A DNA stretch of 64,000 nucleotides. Origin: JAXGQD01 sp040766665. GTDB lineage: Bacteria > Bacillota > Clostridia > Saccharofermentanales > Fastidiosipilaceae. The DNA is taken from the NCBI GenBank assembly GCA_040766665.1, contig JAXGQD010000001.1:431935-495934 (forward strand), read 5' to 3'. This document shows positions 1 through 9,900 of the stretch, piece by piece. A program made the translations under genes and the position numbers. The first letter of the stretch is position 1. Each line of letters begins with the position of its first letter. The notes under the pieces are model-generated. The model searched no databases, was not told the origin of the DNA, and was given only the letters and a program-made list of their open reading frames with translations.

Positions 1-2
1 AA

Positions 3-215
3 TATCGTCCGGTAGATGATGTAGAAAACAGAACCTGGAACTACGTGGCTGTCGGCTGCGGGCACGATTTACAGTGGTGGAAAGAGTTATTTTCAGTTTG
101 CCATATGTTGGGTTATGATGACTATGTTTCATTGGAAATGGAAGACCTGACTATGTCTGTCGAAGCCGGAATCACCACCTCCATCGCGGCTCTGAAGGCG
201 AGCATCAGCGTCTAG
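3..215 (+). CDS. Sugar-phosphate isomerase/epimerase-like protein, C-terminal part
   Basis: The frame is open from the window edge and ends at a TAG, giving the last 70 residues of a protein whose start lies outside. The segment VAVGCGHDLQWWKELF followed by LGYDDYVSLEMEDLTMS is the typical last strand and helix of xylose-isomerase-like TIM barrels (AP endonuclease family 2), where the Glu and His in such motifs bind the divalent metal. These proteins isomerise or epimerise sugars or inositols in the cytoplasm; the substrate cannot be told from this piece. The next gene follows after 21 bases and is probably co-transcribed. Confidence 0.7.
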   Translation, partial: YRPVDDVENRTWNYVAVGCGHDLQWWKELFSVCHMLGYDDYVSLEMEDLTMSVEAGITTSIAALKASISV

Positions 216-236
216 GCGGTAGCAAAGGAATTAAAA

Positions 237-569
237 ATGACCAGAGTAAAAATCGAACCGGGTATCTGTGGGTTAAACACCATCGTTATCTCTGAATATG
301 ATGAGGACGAGAATACCGTAAAAATCAAAATTCATTCTGCTTGTGAAGCGGTACAAGCCATTATCCCCAATTTGGGTGATACCTTCGATCCTTTCGAAGT
401 CTGTTTGGTGAAACCGGGCTTGGATCCCTTTACGGCTTTTGCCTCTGAAACCTTTCCGGGTCATGCTTCATGCCCTACAATTGCCGGTATCATTAAGTGC
501 ATCGAAGTCTCCGCGGGTTTGGCTTTGCCCAAAGATGCGACAATCCGTTTCGAAGCGCATGAGAAGTAG
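237..569 (+). CDS. Small conserved Cys-rich protein (DUF6951-like)
   Basis: This 110-residue soluble protein is preceded by AAAGGAA at a good distance from the ATG. It has five cysteines (C11, C36, C56, C79, C88), including a GICG motif near the start and an HASCP motif, and ends with a GLALPKD segment. This layout matches, from memory, small clostridial proteins grouped as DUF6951, whose function is unknown. The conserved cysteines suggest metal or Fe-S binding, which is inference. It sits 21 bases after the isomerase-like gene and is followed by a clear terminator, so it is the last gene of that operon. Confidence 0.7.
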   Translation: MTRVKIEPGICGLNTIVISEYDEDENTVKIKIHSACEAVQAIIPNLGDTFDPFEVCLVKPGLDPFTAFASETFPGHASCPTIAGIIKCIEVSAGLALPKDATIRFEAHEK

Positions 570-612
570 AAGTGCCTGAATCTAATTAGTCTTAAGTCGA
601 ATTATATTTGTA

Positions 613-646
613 GGGGGTGTCTCGAAACGGGGACATCCTCTTTTTT
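613..646 (+). terminator. Rho-independent terminator after the DUF6951-like gene
   Basis: An 11-bp stem (arms 613-623 and 630-640, including G-U pairs) with a short loop is followed directly by six Ts. It ends the operon of the first two genes. Confidence 0.8.
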
Positions 647-889
647 ACGCGGCCTTTGATGTTGGTGCCAAGATTTTCGCCTAGCCAAGTCAGCGCTTGG
701 CTGTCCGTCAAACTTGGCACTTTCCACGACAAGGCGTCAAAATCCACAAAACCCAAATAAAGATGCTGCCCCGCCCGCGCATAAACGCTTCTAAGACAGC
801 ACCAAAAATTGAATTACTATAAACCCTGTCAACACCAGCCGGCTACGACAACAACCAAGTGCAGCGCCAGTGCCTCAATTCCACGAGCC
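647..889. other. Intergenic region, no gene recognised
   Basis: This gap separates the convergent upstream operon and tkt. A minus-strand frame of about 70 codons is open across 600-800 but has no start codon, no ribosome binding site and no recognisable motif. No repeat or RNA gene is visible. Confidence 0.5.
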
Positions 890-2881
890 TTATTTGCTCA
901 TGACTGCTTTGGCTTTTTCGACGACCTTGGCCGGAGTCAAGCCGAATTCCTCGTAAAGCACCTTTGCCGGAGCGGAAGCGCCGAAGTGGTCAATGGCCAC
1001 CACCGCACCGTCAAGTCCGACGAAACGGTACCAGGGCTGGCTGCAAGCAGCTTCCACAGCGACACGCGCACGTACCGTAGCGGGCAAAATCTCTTCTTGA
1101 TAAGCGGCATCCTGCTCCAAGAACAGTTCCATACAGGGCATGGATACAACGCGCACGTTTTTACCTTCAGCGCGCAGAGTTTCAGCAGCAGCAACGACGA
1201 TTTCCAATTCGGAACCGGTAGCAATCAAGATGAGCTCGGGTTGCTCAGTCGAGTTATCCGAAATGACATAGGCGCCTTTCAGAGCCCCTTTACCCGTTTC
1301 GGCATATGTCGGCAGATTCTGGCGGCTCAGTGCCAAGGCGACCGGACTCTGCTGGTTCAGGGCAAAAGCATAAGCCGCAGCCGTCTCGTGGCCGTCAGCC
1401 GGACGCCAGGTATAGATACCCGGGACCGCACGCAGTGTATCCAGCTGCTCAATCGGTTCATGGGTCGCACCGTCTTCACCGACACCGATGCTGTCATGGG
1501 TCAGCACATAGGTGACCGGGATATTCATGATTGCGGCCAAACGCAAGGCGGGCTTCAGGTAATCGGAGAAAATCAGGAAAGTCGCGCAATAAGGACGCAG
1601 ACCGCTGTGCAGGGCTAAGCCGTTACAGACACAGGCCATACCGAATTCTCTGACGCCGAAGTGGATGTTGCGCCCGGAGTAATCTTCTTTGGAAATCCAA
1701 GCCTGACCCTTTTGGACGGTGAGGGTAGAGCCGGCTAAGTCAGCCGAACCGCCGATCCAGTTTTCGAAACGCTCGGAAATGCGGTTGATACAGGTTTCTG
1801 AAGTTTTACGGGTGGCGACAGAACCTTCGAACTCCCAGAAGGATTCATCGTTGATTAGGTCGGGGGTTTTGCCCTCTTTAAGATCAAGGAACTTCTGATA
1901 ATCTTCGGGATAGGCCTTCGCATAAGCGTCTACCGTTGCCTGCCATTCTTCTTGGGCCCCGGCAAGGGCAGCTGTTTGCTCCGCCATGTATGTATCCAGG
2001 CTTTCAGGTGTGGCAAAAGCCTCGCTCAGCTCCCAGCCCAAGTTCTCTCTCAGCTTCACGATGTTATCGGCGCCGAGCGGAGCTCCGTGGGTCTTCTCAG
2101 AACCGACCAGCGGTGAACCGTAGCCGATTTGCGTATGAATGGCAATAAGGGTCGGCTGCTCTGTATTAGCCTTTGCCTCAGCGATGGCCTTATTGATGGC
2201 TTCGGTGTCGTTGCCGTCAGCGACATCGATGGTCTGCCAACCGTAGGCACGATAGCGCGCCTGTACATCCTCGGTAAAGGCAACGTCTGTGTCGCCCTCG
2301 ATTGAGATTTCATTGTCGTCATAGAGCACGATGAGCTTGCCTAAACCTAAAGTTCCGGCTAAAGAGCAGGCCTCACTGGAAACACCCTCTTCCAAACAAC
2401 CGTCACCGACCAGGGCATAGGTATAATGATCAAAGAGCGCCAAGTCATCTTTATTGAAACGAGCGGCGAGGTGCGCTTCTGCGAGCGCCATACCGACAGC
2501 CGCCGCGACACCTTGGCCTAAGGGACCGCTGGTGATTTCCACACCTGTGGTGATGCCGTATTCGGGGTGACCGGGGGTCTTGGACTCGAATTGACGGAAG
2601 TTCATCAAGTCTTCTTTCGTCAGTCCGTAGTCATACAAATAAAGTAAAGAATAGAGCAACATTGAAGCGTGTCCGGCTGAGAGCACGAAACGGTCTCTGT
2701 TGATCCATTTGGGGTCAGCGGGATTATGTTTTAATTGCTTGCTAAACAAGGTGTACGCCATAGGTGCCGAACCAAGCGGTTTGCCGGGATGCCCGGAGTT
2801 TGCTTTCTGTACCGCGTCGGCGGTCAGAATACGGATCGCATTGATGGCCTTTTGATCCAGGTCGGGATTGTGTTTGAACAT
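890..2881 (-). CDS. tkt: Transketolase
   Basis: The 663-residue protein has the full transketolase length (about 660). It moves two-carbon ketol units between sugar phosphates in the non-oxidative pentose phosphate pathway, using thiamine diphosphate and Mg2+. The N-terminal domain has the SGHPGKPLG motif and the TPP/Mg motif GDGCLEEGVSSEA; the central pyrimidine domain has the GVREFGMA motif with the catalytic Glu, followed by the THDSIGVGEDG segment; a C-terminal domain follows. The start at 2881 is chosen because AGGAGG lies five bases upstream; an in-frame start 15 bases earlier has no such site. It stands alone between a convergent operon and the divergent arsR gene. Confidence 0.95.
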   Translation of the reverse strand: MFKHNPDLDQKAINAIRILTADAVQKANSGHPGKPLGSAPMAYTLFSKQLKHNPADPKWINRDRFVLSAGHASMLLYSLLYLYDYGLTKEDLMNFRQFESKTPGHPEYGITTGVEITSGPLGQGVAAAVGMALAEAHLAARFNKDDLALFDHYTYALVGDGCLEEGVSSEACSLAGTLGLGKLIVLYDDNEISIEGDTDVAFTEDVQARYRAYGWQTIDVADGNDTEAINKAIAEAKANTEQPTLIAIHTQIGYGSPLVGSEKTHGAPLGADNIVKLRENLGWELSEAFATPESLDTYMAEQTAALAGAQEEWQATVDAYAKAYPEDYQKFLDLKEGKTPDLINDESFWEFEGSVATRKTSETCINRISERFENWIGGSADLAGSTLTVQKGQAWISKEDYSGRNIHFGVREFGMACVCNGLALHSGLRPYCATFLIFSDYLKPALRLAAIMNIPVTYVLTHDSIGVGEDGATHEPIEQLDTLRAVPGIYTWRPADGHETAAAYAFALNQQSPVALALSRQNLPTYAETGKGALKGAYVISDNSTEQPELILIATGSELEIVVAAAETLRAEGKNVRVVSMPCMELFLEQDAAYQEEILPATVRARVAVEAACSQPWYRFVGLDGAVVAIDHFGASAPAKVLYEEFGLTPAKVVEKAKAVMSK

Positions 2882-3185
2882 AGAAACCTCCTGCAAGAAC
2901 TAAATTATTGAAATCGGGCTGATTATCACTCTTCATTTTAGCACAATAGCAAAATGAAAAGACTACAGATATCGCAGCCATCACTCGAGGAGAAAAAGCT
3001 CTAAATGCCATAGAGTGGCTTGGCTGGTGGAAGCGGATTTTGCCATTATCCACTGCTACGAAAGGAAAAACGCACGAAATGTTTCATAGCGTATTGCATT
3101 AATAGATTATAATATTATAATATGTGAAGAGTCGAATGAGGACCTAACAAGCACAAGAATTTGTAAATAGATGAGGAAAATGGCT
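2882..3185. promoter_or_regulatory. Divergent tkt/arsR intergenic region with ArsR promoter and operator
   Basis: For the plus strand, TTGCAT (3094-3099) and TATAAT (3116-3121) are spaced by 16 bases. The -10 box lies within a perfect 16-bp palindrome (ATTATAATATTATAAT, 3106-3121). AT-rich palindromes over the -10 box are typical ArsR/SmtB operators, so the regulator encoded just downstream probably represses its own operon here. I could not assign the tkt promoter with confidence. Confidence 0.65.
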
Positions 3186-3485
3186 ATGAAAAAACCAACG
3201 ATGAAAGAACATCAAGAAACGATGCAGGAAAAAGCGGATTTATTGAAAGCTCTCGGTAATCCTGTGCGGCTTTGTATTTTGCAAAAATTATTAGACGAAG
3301 AGCAGTGCACCGTGACCTATTTCACGAATTGTATGGAAGCCTCTCAATCGACGGTCTCCCAACATCTTGCGAAATTGCGCGCCCAGAACATTGTCTCAGT
3401 CCGCAAAGACGGGACCAATGCGCATTACTCCATAAAAGATGAACAAACAAAAAAAATTCTAAGACTGTTATTTGAGGAGAACTAA
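3186..3485 (+). CDS. ArsR-family transcriptional regulator
   Basis: A winged-helix DNA-binding protein of 99 residues from the preferred start. The core LGNPVRLCILQKLL, the recognition helix ASQSTVSQHLAKLR and the wing VRKDGTNAHYSI are typical ArsR/SmtB. Three in-frame ATGs exist (3171, 3180, 3186); 3186 is preferred because GAGGA lies about eight bases upstream. Cysteines are C30, C41 and C49; there is no ELCVCDL arsenic site. The stop codon is one base from the start of the persulfide oxidoreductase, and the ribosome binding site of that gene lies inside this one. The context suggests sensing of persulfide or polysulfide through cysteine pairs, as described for BigR/SqrR/YgaV relatives; this is inference. 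Confidence 0.88.
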   Translation: MKKPTMKEHQETMQEKADLLKALGNPVRLCILQKLLDEEQCTVTYFTNCMEASQSTVSQHLAKLRAQNIVSVRKDGTNAHYSIKDEQTKKILRLLFEEN

Positions 3486-3486
3486 G

Positions 3487-5955
3487 ATGTCAAAAGCTCA
3501 GAAAATTCTAATTGTAGGCGGTGTGGCCGGAGGCGCAACAGCTGCCGCGAGATTGCGCCGTCTTGATTTGCACGCGGAGATTATCCTCTTTGAAAGAGGC
3601 GAATTTATCTCCTATGCCAACTGTGGTTTGCCCTATTACATCGGCGGTGTTATTAATTCAAGGGAAAAGCTGTTCGTCACAACGAAAGAAGAATTTGCGG
3701 CCCGCTACAATATTGATATTCGACCGCTCAACGAAGTCTTGTCAATCGACCGTGAGAAAAAAGAAGTGTCGGTAAAAGACTTGGCCACGGAGAGGGAATA
3801 TCGTGAAAATTACGATCAGTTAATCCTGGCTACCGGTTCCTCACCCATCGTCCCGAACCTGCCGGGTATTAACGGAAAGAACGTTTTCACCCTTTGGACC
3901 ATTCCTGATACCGACAGAATTTTCAATTACATCGAAACACAGCAAGCGAAGCAGGCCGTTGTCATCGGTGGCGGTTTTATCGGTCTAGAAGTCGCCGAAA
4001 ACCTCGTGGAGCGCGGCTTGAAAGTCAGTGTCGTCGAAAAGATGCCGCAAATCATGGCGGTCTATGATCCGGACATGGCGCTTATTTTGGAGAACAATCT
4101 GCGCGACCACGGTATCGAGCTACACTTGGGGAAAGCACTGGTTTCTATTGCAGATGATGGCAAAAGCCTCACCCTCGACAGCGGCGAAAGCCTGGAAACC
4201 GACATGGTTATCCTCTCAATCGGCACGCGTGCCAACGGACAACTGGCCAAAGACGCCGGGCTGGAGATGAACCAACGCGGTGGAGTCGTAGTGGACGCCT
4301 ACATGCAGACCAGCGACCCGGCGATTTTTGCCGTCGGTGACGTGATCGAAGTGGATGATTTCAAAACCGGACAAAAGACCATGGTGCCGCTGGCAGGCCC
4401 TGCCAATAAACAAGGTCGTATCGTCGCCGACAATATCATCAATCCTAAGAGCAGTGTCTACAAAGGCACACAGGGCACCTCGATTGTTAAGCTCTTCGAA
4501 CTGACTGCAGCCAACACCGGGATTAACGAAAACTTCCTGCAGCGCAATGGCAAAAAGTTCCGCGAAGACTATTTGGTCGTTGTTGCCCATCCCAACGCGC
4601 ATGCCGGCTATTATCCGGATGCTCTGCCTTTGACTTTGAAGCTGATTTTTGACCTGAACGGAAAAGTCCTGGGCGCCCAAGGGGTTGGCTATGACGGCGT
4701 GGATAAACGGATCGACGTGATTGCCACCGCCATCCGCTTCGGTGCGACGGTGTATGACCTGCAGGAGTTGGAGCTCGCCTATGCGCCGCCATTTTCCTCC
4801 GCCAAAGACCCGGTCAACGTGCTTGGTTTTATGGCAGCCAATCAGTTACAAGGTTTGAGTGACGGTATTCTGGTCCGGGAACTCGAAACAGAATTGGAGG
4901 ATGCCGAGCTGATTGACGTGCGTGAGGCGGCCGAGACTGCTGTGGGCATGATTCCCGGAGCAAGAAACATACCCTTGTCCGAGCTGCATCAGCGGCTGGG
5001 CGAGTTCAATAAGAACAAAAAATATATCGTTTACTGTGCCAGTGGCCTGCGCTCTTACGTGGCTGAACGTGCACTTAAAGAAGCCGGTATGCAAGTGAAA
5101 AATCTGTTTGGTGCTTATCACAGTTACAGTGATGCACAAATCAGAGGCACTAAAGGAGACTACTGCAAAGTGCAAGACGAGCCGTCGGACGAGGACGCTG
5201 TTGCGGAGCATACCGAGGTGCTGCCCATCGTTGAAGTGGACGCCTGTGGTCTGTCCTGCCCCGGTCCGATTATGGCGGTGAACAAAGCCGTGCGTGACAG
5301 TGCGGACGGAACACGTATAAAAGTGCTGGCAACGGACCCCGGCTTTGCCAGAGATATTGAATCCTGGTGTGAGAACACGGGTAACCTGCTCCTGGAGCAG
5401 GGCAGGGAAGGCAATAAATACAGCGCCATCCTGCAGAAAGGCCAACTGCTTTGTGACACAAACGCGCGGCGCGACAGTCTTTGTGTCAAAGAGAAGACCA
5501 TGATTGTTTTCAGCGGTGAGCTCGACAAAGCCATTGCCAGCTTCATCATTGCTAACGGCGCGGCGGCGATGGGCAATCAGGTCAACATGTTCTTTACCTT
5601 CTGGGGTTTGAATATTTTGCGCAAGCCCAAGAAACAGAAGGTGCAGAAGAATTTTATGGGCAAAATGTTCTCCGCCATGATGCCACGCGGCAGCAGGAAA
5701 CTCGGTCTTTCGCGCATGAATTTTGCCGGTGCGGGTGCCAAGATGATCCGCGGGGTCATGAAAAACAATAACGTCTCGTCTTTGGAAGAATTAATCGCGG
5801 CGGCGCTGGAGTCCGGCGTCAAACTGACCGCTTGCCAGATGTCGATGGAGCTCATGGGCATCACCCATGAAGAGCTGATTGACGGAGTCGAGGTCGGTGG
5901 AGTGGCTGCAATGCTGAACGATAACGACCATTCGAACATGAATCTTTTCATCTGA
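3487..5955 (+). CDS. Four-domain CoADR-rhodanese-TusA-DsrE persulfide oxidoreductase
   Basis: The protein has 822 residues; the start at 3487 follows GAGGAG, with an upstream in-frame ATG rejected. Residues 1-450 form an FAD/NAD(P)H disulfide reductase of the CoA-disulfide reductase type: the GGVAGGATAAARLR dinucleotide motif, the single redox cysteine C46 in SYANCGLPYY, and AVGDVIEV for FAD. Residues about 465-560 are a rhodanese domain with C517 in YCASGLRSY. Residues about 580-650 are TusA-like, with C587 and C591 in CGLSCPGP. Residues about 660-822 are DsrE/DsrF-like, ending in a GGVAAML segment. Such fusions pass sulfane sulfur between cysteines and reduce CoA or protein persulfides with NAD(P)H. 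Translation is coupled to the ArsR gene. Confidence 0.92.
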   Translation: MSKAQKILIVGGVAGGATAAARLRRLDLHAEIILFERGEFISYANCGLPYYIGGVINSREKLFVTTKEEFAARYNIDIRPLNEVLSIDREKKEVSVKDLATEREYRENYDQLILATGSSPIVPNLPGINGKNVFTLWTIPDTDRIFNYIETQQAKQAVVIGGGFIGLEVAENLVERGLKVSVVEKMPQIMAVYDPDMALILENNLRDHGIELHLGKALVSIADDGKSLTLDSGESLETDMVILSIGTRANGQLAKDAGLEMNQRGGVVVDAYMQTSDPAIFAVGDVIEVDDFKTGQKTMVPLAGPANKQGRIVADNIINPKSSVYKGTQGTSIVKLFELTAANTGINENFLQRNGKKFREDYLVVVAHPNAHAGYYPDALPLTLKLIFDLNGKVLGAQGVGYDGVDKRIDVIATAIRFGATVYDLQELELAYAPPFSSAKDPVNVLGFMAANQLQGLSDGILVRELETELEDAELIDVREAAETAVGMIPGARNIPLSELHQRLGEFNKNKKYIVYCASGLRSYVAERALKEAGMQVKNLFGAYHSYSDAQIRGTKGDYCKVQDEPSDEDAVAEHTEVLPIVEVDACGLSCPGPIMAVNKAVRDSADGTRIKVLATDPGFARDIESWCENTGNLLLEQGREGNKYSAILQKGQLLCDTNARRDSLCVKEKTMIVFSGELDKAIASFIIANGAAAMGNQVNMFFTFWGLNILRKPKKQKVQKNFMGKMFSAMMPRGSRKLGLSRMNFAGAGAKMIRGVMKNNNVSSLEELIAAALESGVKLTACQMSMELMGITHEELIDGVEVGGVAAMLNDNDHSNMNLFI

Positions 5956-5969
5956 GCCGCCTAGACCGC

Positions 5970-5996
5970 TTGCACTAAGCCTTTTTGGTGTAAAAT
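5970..5996 (+). promoter_or_regulatory. Possible promoter of the DUF554 gene, very close to the ATG
   Basis: TTGCAC (5970-5975) and TAAAAT (5991-5996) are 15 bases apart and end six bases before the ATG at 6003. With a normal -10 to +1 distance the transcript would start on the start codon. Confidence 0.35.
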
Positions 5997-6002
5997 GGGC
6001 GA

Positions 6003-6725
6003 ATGATTATGGGTCTGGGTACACTGATTAACACAGGAGCCGTGCTGCTCGGCAGTCTGATTGGACTGCTGAGTAAGCGCGGCTTTAAAGCATCTTTGCA
6101 GGAGGGCATGATTAAAGCACTCGGTGTGTCGACGCTTTTTATCAGTATTGCCGGCGCTTTAACCGGTCTGCTACGTATTGAAAATGGTGTGCTGCAGACC
6201 CGCGGTAGCCTTTTAATGATTCTATCCCTGGTCATAGGCACGCTTATCGGCGAACTGCTAAACATTGACGCAGGTATTACGCATCTAGGTGAGTGGTTGA
6301 AAAAGAAGGCAAAAGCCGACAAGAACCCGCAATTTGTGGAGGGTTTTGCCACGGCCTCGATCATCATCTGTGTAGGGGCCATGGCCATTGTAGGCTCCTT
6401 CCAAGACGGCATGAGCGGCGATTACAGTCTCTTGCTCACCAAGTCCTTACTTGACTTCGTACTGGTGATGATGCTGAGCTCCGCTTTCGGTATCGGCGTC
6501 ATGTTTTCGGCTTTACCACTCTTCATATATCAAGGTTCGTTGACGCTTCTGGCCGGGCTGATTGCCCCCTTGTTTACGCCGACCATCATCGCCGACCTCT
6601 CCTATGTCGGTTCGGTGCTGATTTTTGGTGTGGGCATCAATCTTCTGTTCAAAAATACCCTGAAGGTGGCAAACATGCTGCCTGCCCTGGTGATTGTTTG
6701 TCTGCTGAGTCCCTTGATTCATTAA
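6003..6725 (+). CDS. DUF554 family membrane protein
   Basis: The 240-residue protein starts MGLGTLINTGAVLLGSLIG (from the second Met), the characteristic N-terminus of DUF554 (YdfK/YqgA) membrane proteins, and has about six or seven hydrophobic segments. The function of the family is unproven; a transport role is often suggested. A Met three codons in (6009) is an alternative start. No ribosome binding site is visible, and a TTGCAC/TAAAAT promoter (5970-5996) would place the transcript start at or within a few bases of the ATG, so the mRNA may be leaderless. Confidence 0.85.
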   Translation: MIMGLGTLINTGAVLLGSLIGLLSKRGFKASLQEGMIKALGVSTLFISIAGALTGLLRIENGVLQTRGSLLMILSLVIGTLIGELLNIDAGITHLGEWLKKKAKADKNPQFVEGFATASIIICVGAMAIVGSFQDGMSGDYSLLLTKSLLDFVLVMMLSSAFGIGVMFSALPLFIYQGSLTLLAGLIAPLFTPTIIADLSYVGSVLIFGVGINLLFKNTLKVANMLPALVIVCLLSPLIH

Positions 6726-6926
6726 GTCACACACTTAAACAATTTGTTTCTTAAGCGGTAAAACACGCGCCTTTTACTGCGAATGCTGAACATTTTGATA
6801 TACAAAGCGATTGCTTTAATTCCCCCGAGGTATTACCATATTAAGAACAATTACTAGTAATCAAGTAGAGATGAAGTGCTCTGCTTTTGCCAATGAAATG
6901 AGCTGAGACCGAAAGATTTTAACGAC

Positions 6927-9900
6927 ATGAATAAAAAATGCTATCGCATGGGCCTCGACATCGGATCCACCACCATTAAATTCGTGCTCCTGGACGACGA
7001 AAAAGCGATCTTTGATTCCTATAAACGCCATAACTCTGACATCAAACGTGTCTTGTTGGATACACTCGCCGAAGTGCAGGATTTTGCGGGTGAAACGCCC
7101 ATACAGGTTGGTATCACCGGATCCGGCGGCGTGCTGGTGGCGGAATTTTTGGGCTTACCTTTTATTCAGGAGGTCATTGCCGAAACCAAAACCATCCAAC
7201 GCTATAACCCGGAAGCGGATGTCATCGTTGAGCTGGGCGGGGAAGATGCCAAGATTACGTATCTGCACCCGGTTCCGGAACAGCGTATGAACGGGACCTG
7301 CGCCGGCGGTACCGGCTCGTTTATCGATCAAATGGCGCAGCTTTTACAGACCGATGCCGAGGGCTTAAACGAACTGGCTTCACGCTATAAGACCATCTAC
7401 CCGATTGCTTCACGCTGTGGGGTTTTTGCCAAATCGGATCTGCAGCCCCTGATTAATGAAGGCGCTTCGCGCGAGGATTTGGCGGCTTCGGTGCTGCAAG
7501 CGGTAGTGACCCAAACCATCGCGGGTTTGTCACAAGGTCGTCCTATCAGTGGCAATGTGGTTTTCCTTGGTGGTCCATTGCACTTTTTGCCCGAGTTGCG
7601 CTATGCCTTTGAGAGAACACTGATTAATCAGGCCGAACGCTTTATCACGCCAGACAACGCCCAACTCTACGTCGCTTTGGGGGCGGCTTTACTGGCCGAT
7701 CAGGCTGAAGCCATGACTATGTCTGAACTGATAGCCAAACTGGAACGCATCGAAGTGGCGGGTGAAGATATCGCCCATATTCCGCCTTTATTTAAGGACG
7801 AGTCAGAGTACGAAGCCTTCCGGGCCCGGCACGCCAAAGCGAAAGTGTCGATCGGTAATCTGTCGCAGGCGAGAGGCCCGCTCTTTTTCGGACTGGACGC
7901 CGGCTCGACTACGACAAAAGCGGTGCTGACCGATGAAAATCATCACATTGTATTTGCCCACTATGCGGGCAACCAGGGCAGTCCGGTGCAGAGTTCATTG
8001 GAGATTTTGCAACGTATTTATGAAGATTTACCTGAAGATGCGTACATCGCCCGCAGCTGCTCAACCGGTTATGGGGAATCACTGCTGAAAACGGCTTTGC
8101 GTTTGGACGAAGGCGAAATTGAGACCATGGCGCACTATACCGCGGCGGAACACTTTTGCCCGGGCGTGGACTTTATCGTTGACATCGGCGGACAGGACAT
8201 GAAATGCCTGCGCGTGCATGATGGCATCATTGACAACATCATGCTGAACGAGGCTTGTTCTTCGGGCTGCGGATCGTTTATTCAGACTTTTGCCCATAGC
8301 TTGGGCATGGATACGCCTAACTTTGCCAAAGCCGCACTTTTAGCCAAAAACCCGGTAGATTTAGGGACGAGATGTACGGTTTTCATGAATTCCAGGGTGA
8401 AACAAGCCCAAAAACAGGGTTCAGAGGTGGGAGACATCTCGGCAGGTTTGTCATATTCTGTCGTACGCAATGCCCTTTATAAGGTGATTAAAATGCGCGA
8501 CCCGGAAAAGATGGGTGAGCGCATTGTGGTGCAGGGCGGGACATTTGCCAATGATGCCGTACTGCGTTGCTTTGAACAGATTTCCGGGCGTGAGGTGATT
8601 CGGCCCAATATCGCCGGTTTGATGGGAGCTTTCGGTGCCGCTTTGATTGCCCAGAAGCGCTGGGATAAAAAAAGTGTTTCCACGCTGCTCAATGCAACAG
8701 AAGCACAAGGCTTTGAGATGAAGACAGAGCTGGAAAGCTGTAAACTCTGCGGTAACCAATGTAAACTGACCATCAATTTGTTTAATGACGGTAGCCGCCA
8801 TGTCTCGGGCAACCGTTGCGAAAGAGGCGCGGGGAAGGAAGCAACTGAGGAGCCCTTGCCCAATCTCTTCGACTACAAATATAAGCGGACTTTTGCCTAC
8901 TATAAGCCGCTAGAACTGGCCCAAGCCAAGCGTGGGGTCATTGGTATGCCGCGCGTGCTGAACATGTATGAAAATTATCCACTCTGGTTCACGCTCTTTA
9001 CCGAACTGGGCTTTAGGGTGCAGATTTCCGCACGTTCCACACATCGCATTTTTGACAAAGGCATCGATTCCATTCCCTCGGAGAGCGTCTGCTACCCGGC
9101 CAAGCTAACTCACGGTCATGTCGTGGACCTGATTCAAAAAGGCGTGAAGCTGATTTTTTACCCCTCTATTCCTTATGAAAGTGTAGAAAATGAGGGCGCC
9201 AATAATCACTTCAACTGCCCTATTGTGACCAGTTATCCGGAAGTCCTGCAAAACAACATGGACGAGCTGAATCAAGGCGACGTGCAATTCCTGCATCCGT
9301 TTTTGGCCTTGCATAAACCCGAGAAAATGAGCGAGATGCTGCTTGAATCCCTGCATGAGCTGGGTTTTAAAGACATTGGCAAAAAAGAAATCCACAGCGC
9401 CGTTGCGCGCGGTCTGGAAGAATATGACCGATTTAAAGCCGACATCGTCCAACGGGGTCGAGAAATTCGTGATGAGATTAAAGCCAAAAACCAGAAAGCC
9501 ATCGTTCTGGCCGGTCGTCCTTACCATATAGACCCGGAAATCAACCACGGCATCCCCGAGCTCATCAACAGCCTGGGTATGGCGGTCCTGACCGAAGATG
9601 CGGTGGCCGAAGCCGGCCTCTTACAGCGCCCGATTCGCGTGGTCGACCAGTGGATGTACCACACTCGCCTCTATGAAGCGGCAGCGGTCGTCGCGCAGGA
9701 TCCGAATCTCGAACTGGTGCAGCTGAACTCATTCGGCTGCGGCTTGGACGCCGTGACCACGGATCAGACCCAAGAGATTCTGGAATCCCAGGGTGAAATC
9801 TACACCTGCCTCAAAATCGATGAAGTCTCGAATCTCGGCGCTGCCCGCATCCGTCTACGATCCCTCAAAGTGGCGATGGACGAACGTGCGCGTAATGCGG

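Noticed and set aside
600..800. A minus-strand frame of about 70 codons between the first operon and tkt
   Set aside because: It has no start codon or ribosome binding site, overlaps the terminator at 613-646 and shows no known motif.
809..1618. A 269-codon plus-strand open frame
   Set aside because: It lies antisense to the well-supported transketolase gene, has no ribosome binding site and no recognisable domain.
4216..5951. Antisense frames of 90-200 codons opposite the persulfide oxidoreductase
   Set aside because: They follow from the codon bias of the sense gene and have no independent support.
6904..6926. A CTGAGA motif upstream of the activase gene, considered as part of a TPP riboswitch
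   Set aside because: The rest of the thi-box core is missing and the position is too close to the ATG.
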